Part shown: one piece after another, positions 35,684-48,200 of the stretch | Position numbering within the stretch: the stretch's first letter is position 1 | Layout of the letters: each line of letters begins with the position of its first letter | Source: Opisthocomus hoazin | Lineage: Eukaryota; Chordata; Aves; Opisthocomiformes; Opisthocomidae | Assembly: GCF_030867145.1 (NCBI RefSeq) | Contig: NC_134419.1 | Span: 72,349,403-72,413,402 of the forward strand | DNA: 64,000 nt | Direction: 5' to 3' | Notes under the pieces: generated by a model | Database searches by the model: none | What the model was told of the DNA's origin: nothing | Seen by the model: only the letters and a program-made list of their open reading frames with translations | Translations under genes and position numbers: made by a program

Positions 35684-35689
35684 ATTAAA
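35684..35689 (+). terminator. Poly(A) signal ATTAAA of the PNLIPRP3-like gene
   Basis: ATTAAA, the commonest variant poly(A) hexamer, lies 83 nt after the TAG stop. Short 3' UTRs are typical of pancreatic lipase genes. Confidence 0.55.
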
Positions 35690-37213
35690 ACAAAAATCAA
35701 ACTGCCTATTGCTTCCTTTATTTTTACAGTTCTTTGCAAAAACGCTTATCAATGTTTTTTACGTTTGAACCAAGTTCATTGCCCTTGTAACTATGCAAGC
35801 TACTGGAAATCATGTATGCTAAAATCCACATATAACACTGCACAGTCTTATTCTACCGGTGCCTCAAGGTACGAGCTGTTTTCCACCACACTGATAGAGA
35901 ATTTGGCAAATTATCAAACACTCTCAAGGCAGCATGTTACCTCAGCACAACCGTGGCAGCTGGGAATGGTCCCAAATGCCTCCTTTCCACAGGCTACACT
36001 ATCCCTTAAAACTTTCCAGCCCCACAAAAGAGCACGGTCCTCAGAAGACACTCTGGGATGAGGTATTAATGGAACAAGACCAGGATGCATTTCCAGCAGG
36101 TCAGAACAGTCCTTTGTACACCACACTTTCATGGAAGCAACAGATGAAGGCAAATCTCAAGTGTTCCCCACTGTGGAAGAAACTAAACAACTGAATTGGA
36201 GCACCTGGCTCCTGTTTAATTTCAAACGCATACCTTTGGTGTGCCCACTGACAATCCTGGAGAGAAACTCTGAGTTTGAATAACTCCAGCCTTTCCAAAA
36301 CCTGGGATTGACTATTTCCTATTATAACGAACACCACTGCTCTGTAAAGTGTGGCACGAGTGAGCCACCTGGAGCTTTAGGAGATCAAGGCAGTGGATAT
36401 TTTTCCGAGTATAAAAACCAAATTCTGAGTTAATAAGTAAGAAGAAAGAGTTAATCATTTATTCAGTCCCACTTCCCCATGTTTGATAGTGTACAAGCAC
36501 TTTGGCAGGTAAACTTCTAAGAAATAGGAGTAGAAACAGAATATGAAGAATGTGTTTATAATGAGTCTAAATATTTGAATGAAATATTTTCTAAAAAAAG
36601 AACAACAGTGTTATATCTTGACTAAACACTAACCAAGTCTGTATGAAATTAAAAGCATGATTAAAGGCAAGTCTGAGGTTCAGCCAAGAGAGACCTGCAG
36701 TCCTGAGTACTGCAAGTCCCCCTGGGGACTTGACAGGTGGCAAGGGAAGCACAAACAGTGGTGGGAAGCACCGTGCCATGTCCCAGGAGAGCACCATGGC
36801 ATCCTGAAGTGCCAGGAATCCAGTCCTCTCCTCTGTATGCCTCCTATTCCAGACTACAGGTTCTTCAGGACTGCAGAAACATACCCGGGCCTTTATTTAT
36901 CACTTTCTTTCTCAAAAGCCATCTTTCTTCCAACAGCCTCTGGCTGCGAGGCCACAAGGGCCGGCACGGCTCCTCCAGGCACCAAGAGCAACCTGCATCA
37001 TCCCAAGCGACACGCATCCCAGCCCTACCCTTCCTTCCCAAAGGAGGAGCAAGCATCTGAAACCCATTTGACCATGGCCTAAGGAACAGTCTACTTATTC
37101 GGTTCACCCTGTATTATTACTGCGTTGAATAAGAGCAGCAGACTATGATAAAATCCTAACTCAAATCTTTTTCACCATCTTGTAAATGGAAAAGACTGCT
37201 CTCCCCTCGTTTT
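35690..37213. other. Intergenic, nothing recognised
   Basis: Between the PNLIPRP3-like gene and a CR1 fragment. A 163-codon frame beginning at 35570 starts inside the last lipase exon in another phase and has no family resemblance. A 141-codon frame at 36657 is likewise unsupported. Confidence 0.5.
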
Positions 37214-37500
37214 CATAGAATCATAGAATGCTTTGGGTTGGAAGGGACCTCTAGAGGCGATCTATCCAAACCCTCCTGCAATGAGCAAGGACATCTTCAA
37301 CTCAATCAAGTTGCTCAGAGCCCCGTCCGGCCTGAACTGGAATGTTTCCAGGAATGGGGCATCAACCATTTCTTGGGCAACCCATTCCAGTGTTTCACCA
37401 CCCTCATTGTAGAAAATTTCTTCCTTATATCCAGTCTAAATATACTCTCCCTTAGTTTAAAGCCATTACTCCTTGTCCTAAAAATTACTCCTTGTCCTTG
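37214..37500 (-). mobile_element. CR1 3' fragment between the two complete lipase genes
   Basis: The 3' end shows CATAGAATCATAGAATG followed by the characteristic GGGTTGGAAGGGACCTCTAG block. The minus-strand C-terminal ORF2 remnant carries stops. It is close in type to the fragment at 50087-50282. Confidence 0.88.
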
Positions 37501-39201
37501 TGTTAAAACTTACTGGGGCATGTACTGACTCTCCTCTATCACCAATATGAACATTTGAACATATATACAAACTAAAATGCTACTTCAATTAAGGATGGGA
37601 GCACTGAGCTCTAAATTAGTACCAAAGGTGATATTTTCAAAAAAAATCATAACTTCACTACTGTTTAAAGAAATAAACCACACGAGCATGGATGATAGCA
37701 GTGTGGTACCTACGCACACAGCTGGTATCCATTTGGTCATTCACAGAGGCAGAGATTAGGGAATGTCACCCCTGCAAAGATATGGCGCCACAGCTAAAAA
37801 GCACAGACAAGCCGACAAAGCTTTCTAGGCAAAGAGTTAGCTGAGGTCTCATTTCTTCTTGAGTCCACTTACAGCCTTCTCCTAGAGATGAACAGGACCA
37901 AGGGATTCCTAAACCTAGTGCTGTTCATTTGCACAGGCTGTTTTTCACATTTTAGTTGATGTCTCTAGCAGAATGACCTACCGAGTTCTGTAACATCGCT
38001 ACACAAAGCGGCCATGTCACTATTTTCAGGAAAATTTTGTATGTTACTGAGATATATTAGCTGCATGTTTGCTCGCAGTTCATGACTCAGAGGAGAAGGG
38101 CTTTTTCAAAACTTGGGTTACATAGGTAGTATAGAAAGGATCCAAATGGATAAACAACTGTCCTTCTACATCTACTTCTTTTCAACAAGGAAATGAAAGG
38201 AACACCAGGAGAAGGTCAGATTCTCTCACTATGAAAAGATGCACCAGGCGCACAAAGAAGTTCTTCTGAAGGGATAAGGCTTCACCAAATTGAGCTGATG
38301 TCAGGAAATGGGCACAGAAGAGCCACAAGCACAGGAGCATTCCATGTCCAAAGTCACTGGATGCAGGACAGGGCAAGGGACTTAAAGACAAAGTTGCTCC
38401 CCACTAACTCTCCCAGTAGACCCCTTTTATCACAGCTATACAACACTAAAACCAAAAGCCTTTCCAGCCAAGACAAGCCCCTAAATGCACTGCCACACAG
38501 ACCCATATAATCCTCTTTAATGTCCCACTGCTGATGTGCTGCTGCCTGGGATTTACCCTACCTCTGGAGCTCCAATCCTACTCTGGGCTCCAGCACACCA
38601 ATTCAAGAAGTCTATGTCCATGGATTTTGGAGTTTTCAGAGAAACCAATAATTAAAGTTGTTTTCCAGCTTAGCTATAAACTATAACCTGAAATAAATGT
38701 TCCTATCTTTCTGGGAACATTTCCAAAGATAAAGCAGACTATAAAAGTACATGCAAAGTTTGCACATTAGTGCATGGAGCTTCAAGGCTGCAATGTAAGT
38801 AGTTCAGGCTTTGGGGTTTTTTTTTTATACCTCATCAGGTATTTGGCTTCCCAAGACATAGTAGTATAAAGATGAATGGCAGCTCACATAGGCATCCTCA
38901 CGCTAGTTCTAAAGCAGCTGCTATACATCCAGTTGGAAGCGTAGCCTCAACAGGTCAATAATCACTCTGGATTTAAGCTATGCTTTAATAGATTTAGGAA
39001 CCCTACAGCCTCTAGTGGAGCAAGCAAACATAAAGCTGACTCATACATGTCTCACTTATGCGGAGGTCATGGATACATGTTGCAGAGAAGACAGACACAG
39101 CTCTGTGTTCACCTTGAGAAAATTCAGCATCAGAAAGCTAAGTGCACTTGCTAATCAAGCAGGTTAGTAAATCCTAGCTTCTTCTTCTTCTGCTATTCTA
39201 G
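37501..39201 (+). promoter_or_regulatory. Upstream region of the PNLIP-like gene
   Basis: No coding exon is seen. A TATAAA at 38865-38870 is a candidate core promoter. The pyrimidine-rich tract and CTAG just before the ATG at 39202 look like a splice acceptor, so a noncoding first exon should end upstream. CAACAG|GTCAAT near 38954 is one possible donor. AAGCAG|GTTAGT at 39162 would leave a 39-nt intron, too short to be credible. Exon 1 is therefore not placed. Confidence 0.3.
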
Positions 39202-42200
39202 ATGCTTGGAATTTGGATACTTGCACTGTTTCTGCTCAGCACAGCAGAAGGTAAGCATATGGGGCTGGTATTTATACAGCCTTTCTATGCTGCTATGTTT
39301 TGTGAGATACTATTCTACACTATGGTGCCTTAAAACTTACTGATTGATGTTACAAGGCTCACTTTTCTATACAAGAATGGTGAAACAAGTGCGTGTGTGT
39401 TGTCATTCCTCTTCACTCTGGAAATCTCACCCTAGAAGCGTGCAAGAAATGCTGGTGTTTTCTATCGCAGAGCAAAGCTATTGCTCTGCCAAGCCTAGGA
39501 AATTATTTGTTGTACTCTTCTTTAGTGATGGAAATGGAGAAAAAAGCTGGGAGGCAGCATATTGAGTAGAAGCCACTGGCTTGTATAGTATAAGATTTCT
39601 CGTGTACAGTGTAATCAGCTGTTCAGCACAGTCTCAAGTTACTGCTGATTTTTCGCAATATCTTGGCTTGGTATTACAAGAAACTCATCAGCCTTCTTTG
39701 TCTCAGGCAAAACACAGCTGGGGAAAGATACCCAAGGTATGGTACAGGATACCCATGGCAGAACTCCACTGAAAACTTTGTTGAGAAGCCACAGGGTGGC
39801 TTCTTTCATTGGGGTAAACCATAGCCTTTGAAGATCCTAGAGAGGGCAACCGCTGGTCTTTGCTATCTGTAAACCATAGGATTTTCAAGAAACCAAGAGA
39901 CCTCCAGAGAACAGATGCTATGAATTATGACTAGCCTGCTCTGCTTCTTTGCTCATTCACATATTATTAATCTGATCTGTGTGCTACAGGTGAAGAAGTT
40001 TGCTATGAAAGGCTTGGATGTTTCTCAGATGATATACCATGGTCTGGGACTGTGGAAAGGCCAATCCACAAGTTACCCTGGGATCCAGAAAAGATAGACA
40101 CTCGCTTCCTTCTATACACAAGAGAAAAACCTACTGACTTTCAAGTAAGAACTATTGAGGTTTAAACATTAGTAAATCACATACAAAAAGAGTAAATAAA
40201 CACAGGCTCCAGCTGTGTTCCTACAAAGTGTTAGAAATGGCCAAACCTCCACTTTATTCAAGAGACAGCATATTCCAGCTCCTTGGCAGGGTCTCTGGGG
40301 CAGAATTCTCATTCTCCTCCAGCCCTCACAAATCAGCACTCCCCCATGCTTTCTGTAGGGCCACTGAGAAGTACTGGGAATCTGTGCATTTTCAAAATCG
40401 TTGCGTAGTTTTTTCCCCACAGATAAGATGAAAACACATTAGAATTAAAGTCTTGGCTGCTACAAGATATGTGTCAAAGCTTGCTTTGAATGGAGATACA
40501 GATCTTAAGCCATAGTCATGTAAACATTCGCAGATGAGCTTAAGATTGCATAACTTTTAAATGCCTGTACAGGCAAGCATAGTTCAGGTCTTTGCAATTT
40601 TGCTAAACTATTTACAGAAAACAGATTTAAATGTTTGTTAATTTAACATCTACAACAGACGATCTCTGCAGATGACATCTCAACAATTAAGTACTCAAAT
40701 TTTAATGCAAGTAGGATAACAAGATTTATCGTACACGGATTTCTAAGTAATGGAGAAGAAAGCTGGATGACAGACATGTGCAAGGTAGGTACCACAGGGA
40801 AATCCTGGCCCTGTGAAGTTCCTTATTTTGCGTTTATAAACACTTTCCTATAAATTGCCTGTTTGCTCTATTTCTAACCAATTACTCTCATGGTACTTGT
40901 AGTGATAAGAAGGGGGAAAGAGGCCACATTTTCAAATTGTTACCACCTTGAACATGTAGCTCTGCCCCTTGAGGAAAAGCACGAGATAAAATGCATTCAG
41001 TTCTTCTCTTTGGTGAAGTGAGTGACAACAGGACTTGGCTCAATAAGTGTCCTTTTTTTGTGGGGGAAAATAACACAAACCCCGGAGGAAGATACTGCTT
41101 AGGAACTAGGGCGATTCCAGAAATAACTGCAGACCCATAACTATTGCATCATATTTCTCCAGACAAGAGACAGGTTTCTAGATGTGGCAAGTCCATCACA
41201 AAGGTATGGGCTGCCACGTGGGTGTTGGAGGCTGAGGATATGGGCTGACCATTAACAGAAACCATAAAGCTGTCGAAATGTACATCCAGAAGGGACCTCA
41301 AGGGGATCATTTTGAACAAAGCTTTCAACCTAGGCTGTGAACAGTGAGTGAAGCAAAGCACTCTATTGACTTTTGTGCTAACTCCCCAAGTTATTTCTTA
41401 ATCCTGTCCCTATACGAAGTTGCGATTCCAGCTTGTGGTCTTCTCAAATCCTCTAAACGTGCTTTCTATCGCAGCTGCAGCTAATGAAAGTCACTAGTCA
41501 TACAGCAGAGCAAAATACTGGTTGATGGCATATGATGCTTTTAGGATAAGGTTTTTCAACTAGCTATTCATACAATTACCATTGTGTTTACATTCTATGT
41601 TCCTATTTTACTTATGAAAACTTTATGAGAAACAGTAGAAAGTCCACTAAAATCAAGTTATTTCACATTTATTGCAGCCCCGTTACCTGCTTCTCTTTGA
41701 TACTAGGTCAAAAGAAAATAAATTAAATCTTTTTGACAGTTTCTCTTTAAAAAAAAAAAATCCATGTTGATTATCACTTAATGAACATTGGGGAATGACT
41801 GTTGGATTTGTTAATTAATTTGTTCAAAGTATCGGAAATAGATTGATATTTTTACAATTCAGTTTTTTTTCATTTTACAATACAGTCTCTCGTTTTCCAT
41901 TCTTAAAAAAGAGATTTTTTCTAGAACCTCACAATCAACGAGATAGGTCACATTTTGCTTCAGCTAGTCCCTTAATTTCTTTTGATCAATTTTCATGAGG
42001 ATGTAGAGACATGAGATAAACCTTTGAATTCTTTCTCTATTAAGATTGCCTATGTTGTATCACAATACTCCATTTATTAAAATATAAAATATAGTCTCAG
42101 TGAATCTTTTCAGTAAAGAGTGGAGCAAATAGGAATGTGAATACATCAGCCCTCCTACGTGTATCTGTTAATTCATTTTCCTTCCCATTAAGTAATAAAC

Positions 42201-45200
42201 CTATATGCATATTTGTTTTTACCACTTCTAATACAGCCACAGATGCTTCTATTGACTTTTTTGTCCTTTGCCATTTGTAACTTATTTTAGATACAAACAA
42301 AGAAGAATAAACATACCAAAGCTGCTAAAGCAAAATACATTCAGCTAAACAATCCAGCTCAGAGGAGAAAAGAAAAGCTTCAGATTCTGTAGCAGACAAT
42401 AAAGTATCTGCCTATATATACATAGTCCCAAATAAAGCCATAAATCTGAAATGAATATTCAGTGACACCAGCAACTTATGCACCCTCTTCTAAAAATCAC
42501 GGACACTTTCTTACAAATCTGTATCAGAAACAATTATTTTTATCATCAAAAATATAAGTTCTAATTTAATTTGAATTGAAGTACTTTTAAATCACTTAAC
42601 TGAATCAGTACTTGCATAGAGCTCTTATTTACTGTTACATACAAAATTTCATTGAAATGAAAAATTAAAAGCATCAGTATTTATATTGTTTTCCCCTTCT
42701 GCAAAAAAATCCTGCTGTGGGTATTTGGAAAGATGGTGTGGCAATTACCACAGCATACCACCCTGTTTCAGTATTGCATCCCTATTTCAGCACTGTGTGA
42801 GCGCACACACGCCTCTGAGGAGGCACTACCACATACACAGGCTAAGGTTTTGGTTCTTAAAATGTTCTCATAAAAGTTTCAGGCAACATTTATGAGCTGA
42901 GCTGTAACAAGCAACATGAGTCAATTCCAGATTCTATTTACTATGGGGCTCTTTGGTTTCTGCTTTCATTTTACAAACAGAGGATGCTTACTGTGGAAGA
43001 TGTGAACTGCATCTGCATAGACTGGGAAAAAGGCGCAAAATGTCAGTACACCCAGGCATCAAACAACATCCGTGTTGTGGGCGCTGAAATCGCTTATTTT
43101 GTAAATGTTCTTAAGGTAAGAATCTTACAGCGATATAAGCTATAGTTATAATGCTGATCTGAAAGAAATACAATTTAGAAACTTTCATGAATGTGAACGT
43201 AACCAGCAGAAAACATTTTCTTTTACTCAGTGATCAGTTCAGAAATTCTGCTGAAAATAGACTCTTTTTTTTTAAAGTTAGAGAACTCTGCCATAACAGC
43301 AGGCTTAGCCTGCTTAGGGATATGAAGTTCCACAAGGCATCCCCATAGAGACAGAGCCCAGAGAGGTTGTGGAGTCTCCTTTTCTGGAGATATTCAAATA
43401 TCTGGAGATATTCAAAACCCGCCTGGAGAAGGTCCTGTGCAGCCTGCTGTAGGCGATCCTGCTTTGGCAGGGGGTTGGACTAGGTGACCCCCAGAGGTCC
43501 CTTCCAACCCCGAACATTCTGTGTGATAGTACAGCCAAACAGTTATTCCATAGATGTTAATAGAGGTAAAGGGTTGTCTAGTTTTAAATATGCAGAGATA
43601 ATGGACACAGAAACTGCTTTTTTATGGAGACAAAACCTACCAAACGGCTCTTGAGAATGCCAGAAAACCAGCTGGCAGCCAGCAGCACCTGGAGGACAAC
43701 TGTTCTCCAGTGAGCAACATCATCTGGGGACAAATAGGACCTTCCCAGCTGCCTCAGGGGAAAGGAGATGTGCCTGCATCTACAGAAGGTGCCACGTGCC
43801 CCATTTCTTAGCCAGCTTTCAACATGCATATCCCATAAAAGAACTATAAATTACTTGAATAGACATAACACTGGGTCTAGGAGTGCTCTGACCCATGTCT
43901 CACTCTCTACATCTGGATTGCAGCCACTGAATTACCCTCCAAAAAGGCTGAAGGCATCTCTCATCTCTCATGTCCTCCTCCAGCTGCATGCAGTGCCTGA
44001 CCTGCCAGGTGTGACTAAGCGCTCCTGCCTGGCTGAATCTTGCAAGGCACATAAGCATCCTGTGAATCTCAGTGGGTCTAGGATGTAAAATGGATACAGA
44101 GCCTCTCAGGACTCTGTTGATGGAGCTGTTTAGAGTTTTAAGAGCCTCCAAAGGAGGGCAGCAGCTGAATAAGGAGTTTTGAAAAACCTAAGTATTGGAC
44201 AGAAGTACGTAAACTAGCAAAGAGATGCTGTTATCCTATAAGAATTCCTGAGGCTGCAGTCAAAATACAAGTAGCTTTTCAGCCCCTTTATACTCTTCCT
44301 TATCTGATGAAAACAGATGTAATAATTTTTTATATTGCTATTTTCTTAGGAACAATATGGATACTCTCCAGCTGATGTTCACATAATTGGCCACAGCCTT
44401 GGAGCACACGTGGCAGGTGAGGCTGGCAGGAGGCAGCCGGGGATTGGAAGAATAACTGGTAAGTCAGTGACTTCAGTCCCAGCTCATACTAAAGACACCA
44501 CTGCTTAACAAAATGTTGCTGTTCATTTTCTCTTATGATTGTATCTGACTGTGGGCTGTAGTTTAGTCAAGGATGATTTGGACATCGTAGAACTCAGCCT
44601 CCCCTCACAGTACACCAAGGAGCGGTGCCCTGGCTGTGGAAAACAGGCAGTGTGATAATTATTTTGCCTGCATATGTACAGACAGCAAAGGAAAGGTTCC
44701 ATACAGCTCACAGAGCCCGAAGAGCCCCCACAATACATCAGCTGACTTGCTGATACACCTTAATGGTTGTGGCAATCTCCACAGAGCTTGCTTTCTGGTG
44801 CTTCAACTTAGCAGTGTCACTGCCCAGACCAGTGCTAGTTTGGAGCCGGACGGAAGCGATGCTCTAAAATAACAATATTTCATTGTCGCTGCTAAAAACA
44901 AACTCACAATAACTAACACACAACCAGAACCAACTTTAGCTGCCGTGATTGTTTTTCAAAACGATGTGTCCAATACTACTGTAATAAGACAGACCAGGAG
45001 AGTAATCCCTGCCTCCCTTGTCCTAGCAGCTCTTCTCCTGCCATTTTCATCTTTCCTTAATCTGGACTGGTATATAGCAGCACATCTGATGCACATCACC
45101 CATGGCTTGCAGGTCCCTCCAAAGCATGCTAGAAGCAGCACAACAGTGAGAAGTTAGTTGCTTTGTACTGCAGTTTTGCTAACAACTATCATTTTCCAGA

Positions 45201-48200
45201 AAAAGACAGACTAAACGTGATGTTTCAGAAGCAGTAGGCTAACCTTCCTGATATATCACCCATTATCACCTTGCTTTGCTATATCTACGTAATGTATTCT
45301 CCTAGATGAAAACCTTAACAGTAATTATCTTTTATTTTATTCCCAGAAAACTTCCTAAAGTTTAATTTCTTCACTTAACTGTTGATTCACTAAATTTCTG
45401 TATTTCCTTGGCAGAAGAAATTGAGTCACATAGGATTCTATCATCTGTCCAGATTCAAGTAGACTCTGTAAGAAACTGCACTCATACCTAAAGAAACAGT
45501 CAGCTTTTCAACTGAATCCTCTTTCTCTTTCTGAGAGAGATCACAGGTGTTATGTTTACACAATCTGTCCTAGTTTGAGAAACATGAGCTCACTCTTACT
45601 TTCCAGATAATGTCAGAGCTGACCGACAAATGATAAAGTGCGCACACATGCACACACACACACCATTTTCACTACGTTCCCAAGTAATAGTGTGTTCCTT
45701 CTAAGCCCTCCCACATTTATGAGTCCATTTTTAAGAGGTGCGATGTTGTTCTTTTAATTCTTGGTCAGCTGTACTGATTTAGTTTTCATTTCCCCAGCAC
45801 TGAATTGCTCTGCTGTCTTTCCCTGCTCCAAGCTGCACACTCTACGCTCTGAGAAAGCGAGGAAGCCTCTGGCTACTGCTGAGCCAGGTTTTCCTGCTCA
45901 GTTCTTTCAGAAGAGGTATTTTTGGTTCTGTTTTGTTTTATAGCTGTCCACATATCACTCTGAATATGCAGACTGTGGACATCTTCCACTGGCCCCATAA
46001 ACTGTGTCTTGCAAGACACAATGGATCAAGCCTCTGTGACTATCGACCAGAAGAGTTTTCGTCTTCCCTCTGATCCAACAGCAAGTTTTCATTTTTCAGC
46101 ATCCTTTGACTTGTAACTTGCACCCTATCCACACTAACTGAGAGCAAACAACTCTAGAACCATTTTCAACACTGCAAGACTTAAGTGATGAAAATGTGTA
46201 TGGCCGAGAGGCAAAGCGAAGCTCCATGGCAGCGCAGGAGCATCAGTGCAACGCAGCCACCGCACAGCCATTCGCCATATCCCCGCGTTGTTCCTCATGG
46301 GATTTCTTAAATTGTTTAACCGACTCTTTAAAAAAGCACATGGCAATCAAATAGGTGTATTTATTGCAATATGAATTCATTTCTAAAAAAGATATTTCAG
46401 AGACTTCACAAAGCAGAGATGCCATTTTGAGTATTTTAAAACCTCCAATACTCTCCCAGAGAGCAAAACTGAAAAGAGGTATTATCAGGTAAACGTGTGA
46501 GCAAACCACTCCTTTCTCAAAACACAGGTAACCCACCCTGCAGTCTGCATTCTTCAGCAAGTTTTTAACATGTTCAGCACTTCCAGAGTTTAAAGCTATG
46601 GGCCGGATCTCCTTATTCATCATGCAGGCAGTGCCAAGGGCAGTGTGCATTAAGCAGTGACTTTTCATACACAACAGACAATTTTGGATATTAATAACAC
46701 AGCCCTTTTCAGTTTTTACTTTTCCTCAGGGATTTCAGGCTTGGTGAACCTTGGACTAACAAGTGTACAAAATTCAGTCTAAAAGCAAAACCAAATCTGC
46801 TGCCCTGGGACAACAAGAGATGCAAGTATAAGGCAGCAAAAATTCTGCTATTTGCAAGATTTTACAAGCTCCTGAAATTGCTGGAGCATTTTGGGAAGTA
46901 AATGAATTCCGTTTTCTGCTAGGATCAAAAGCAAAGGCCATCACTTCAAAACTAGATGTTTTTCCAAAATCTGACTGGAACCAGAAGATGGCAGGCTGGT
47001 TTCAACACCTCCAAGCACATGGGGTGCTATCAGCATCCATTTTCATTTGGGTACGCTGAAACAAGGTACTCCAGAAATCATGCAGATAGACCAGTTATGT
47101 GGGATGCAGACACAGGAACCTCCATTTGAGCAACATTATCAAAGGGAAGTTCAATCAAAAAAAAGTTATATCCAAGTGTTGGGATTCAATATTGATGTAA
47201 ACACTAGAATTTAAGTGGCTTCACACAGGTAACCCTTTCTCCCTCTTGGGAGAAAAGCCACTTGGTAAGAGAAAGCACACACTATCACTTTATTAATGCC
47301 TGTAATACTTATATATAAGGAACCATAGGCAACTCTATATGTGATACTCATTTTATGCAATCATAACATTGTGTAAAATGATACATCTGTATCTCTTTAT
47401 ATATAGATAACACTAGATTTTGCTTTCAGGACTGGACCCTGCACAACCTTATTTTCAAGGCACTCCAACTGAAGTCAGACTGGATAAATCTGATGCAGAG
47501 TTTGTTGACGTTATCCACACAGATTCAGCTCCCACAATCCCCTACTTAGGTGAGTATTAAGCTCAACTGTATTAATACCGAGTGCTTTATGCTGTGTGGT
47601 GCTTAAGCATCCAAATCATTCAAGACTCCATTATGCTGGGTAGTGCATAGACACAGAACAAATAACCCATACTGGTCACAAACAGCTCATCTCCTAAAAT
47701 ACCAAGCACAGACAAACTTCAAGCCAGAAGCTATACGTATAAGACAATATTAATTTAAAACGTACTTACCCCTATTTTAAATGCTTCAGGTTTTGGCATG
47801 AGCACAGCTATAGGACACCTTGACTTCTATCCAAACGGAGGAAAGCAAATGCCAGGGTGTGGGAAGAACCTTATTTCAGAGATCATAGATCTCAATGGCA
47901 TCTGGGAAGGTAAGTGTGTTGATCACACTACAAATTCAGGGGAAGGTCACCCCTCATAATGTAACCACTTAACTTTTCCTAATTCAGGTGTTTTGCATTA
48001 ACTTCTGGTGTGTCCACCAGCAATAGCAGCTGCAGAGGGCAGTGAAACTGTTAATATGCTCAAAACATACCATTTTCCAGAGCTTATTTGAAAACAAGAC
48101 AAAAGGTTTGCCTCTGGAAAATATGCCTTCTCTAAAGTATCTAATAGCAGAAACTGTGCCAAAAATGTTGAAGGGTCTGTAACAACATATTTCACTCTTT

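Noticed and set aside
35570-36061. 163-codon + frame overlapping the end of the PNLIPRP3-like gene
   Set aside because: It starts inside the last lipase exon in another frame and continues into 3' UTR and intergenic DNA with no recognisable family.
39163-39201. Intron between AAGCAG|GTTAGT and the acceptor before the ATG of the PNLIP-like gene
   Set aside because: Only 39 nt, below the practical minimum for vertebrate introns; exon 1 must end elsewhere.
46243-46674. 143-codon minus-strand frame
   Set aside because: Lies inside intron 5 of the PNLIP-like gene, with no splice context or family motifs.
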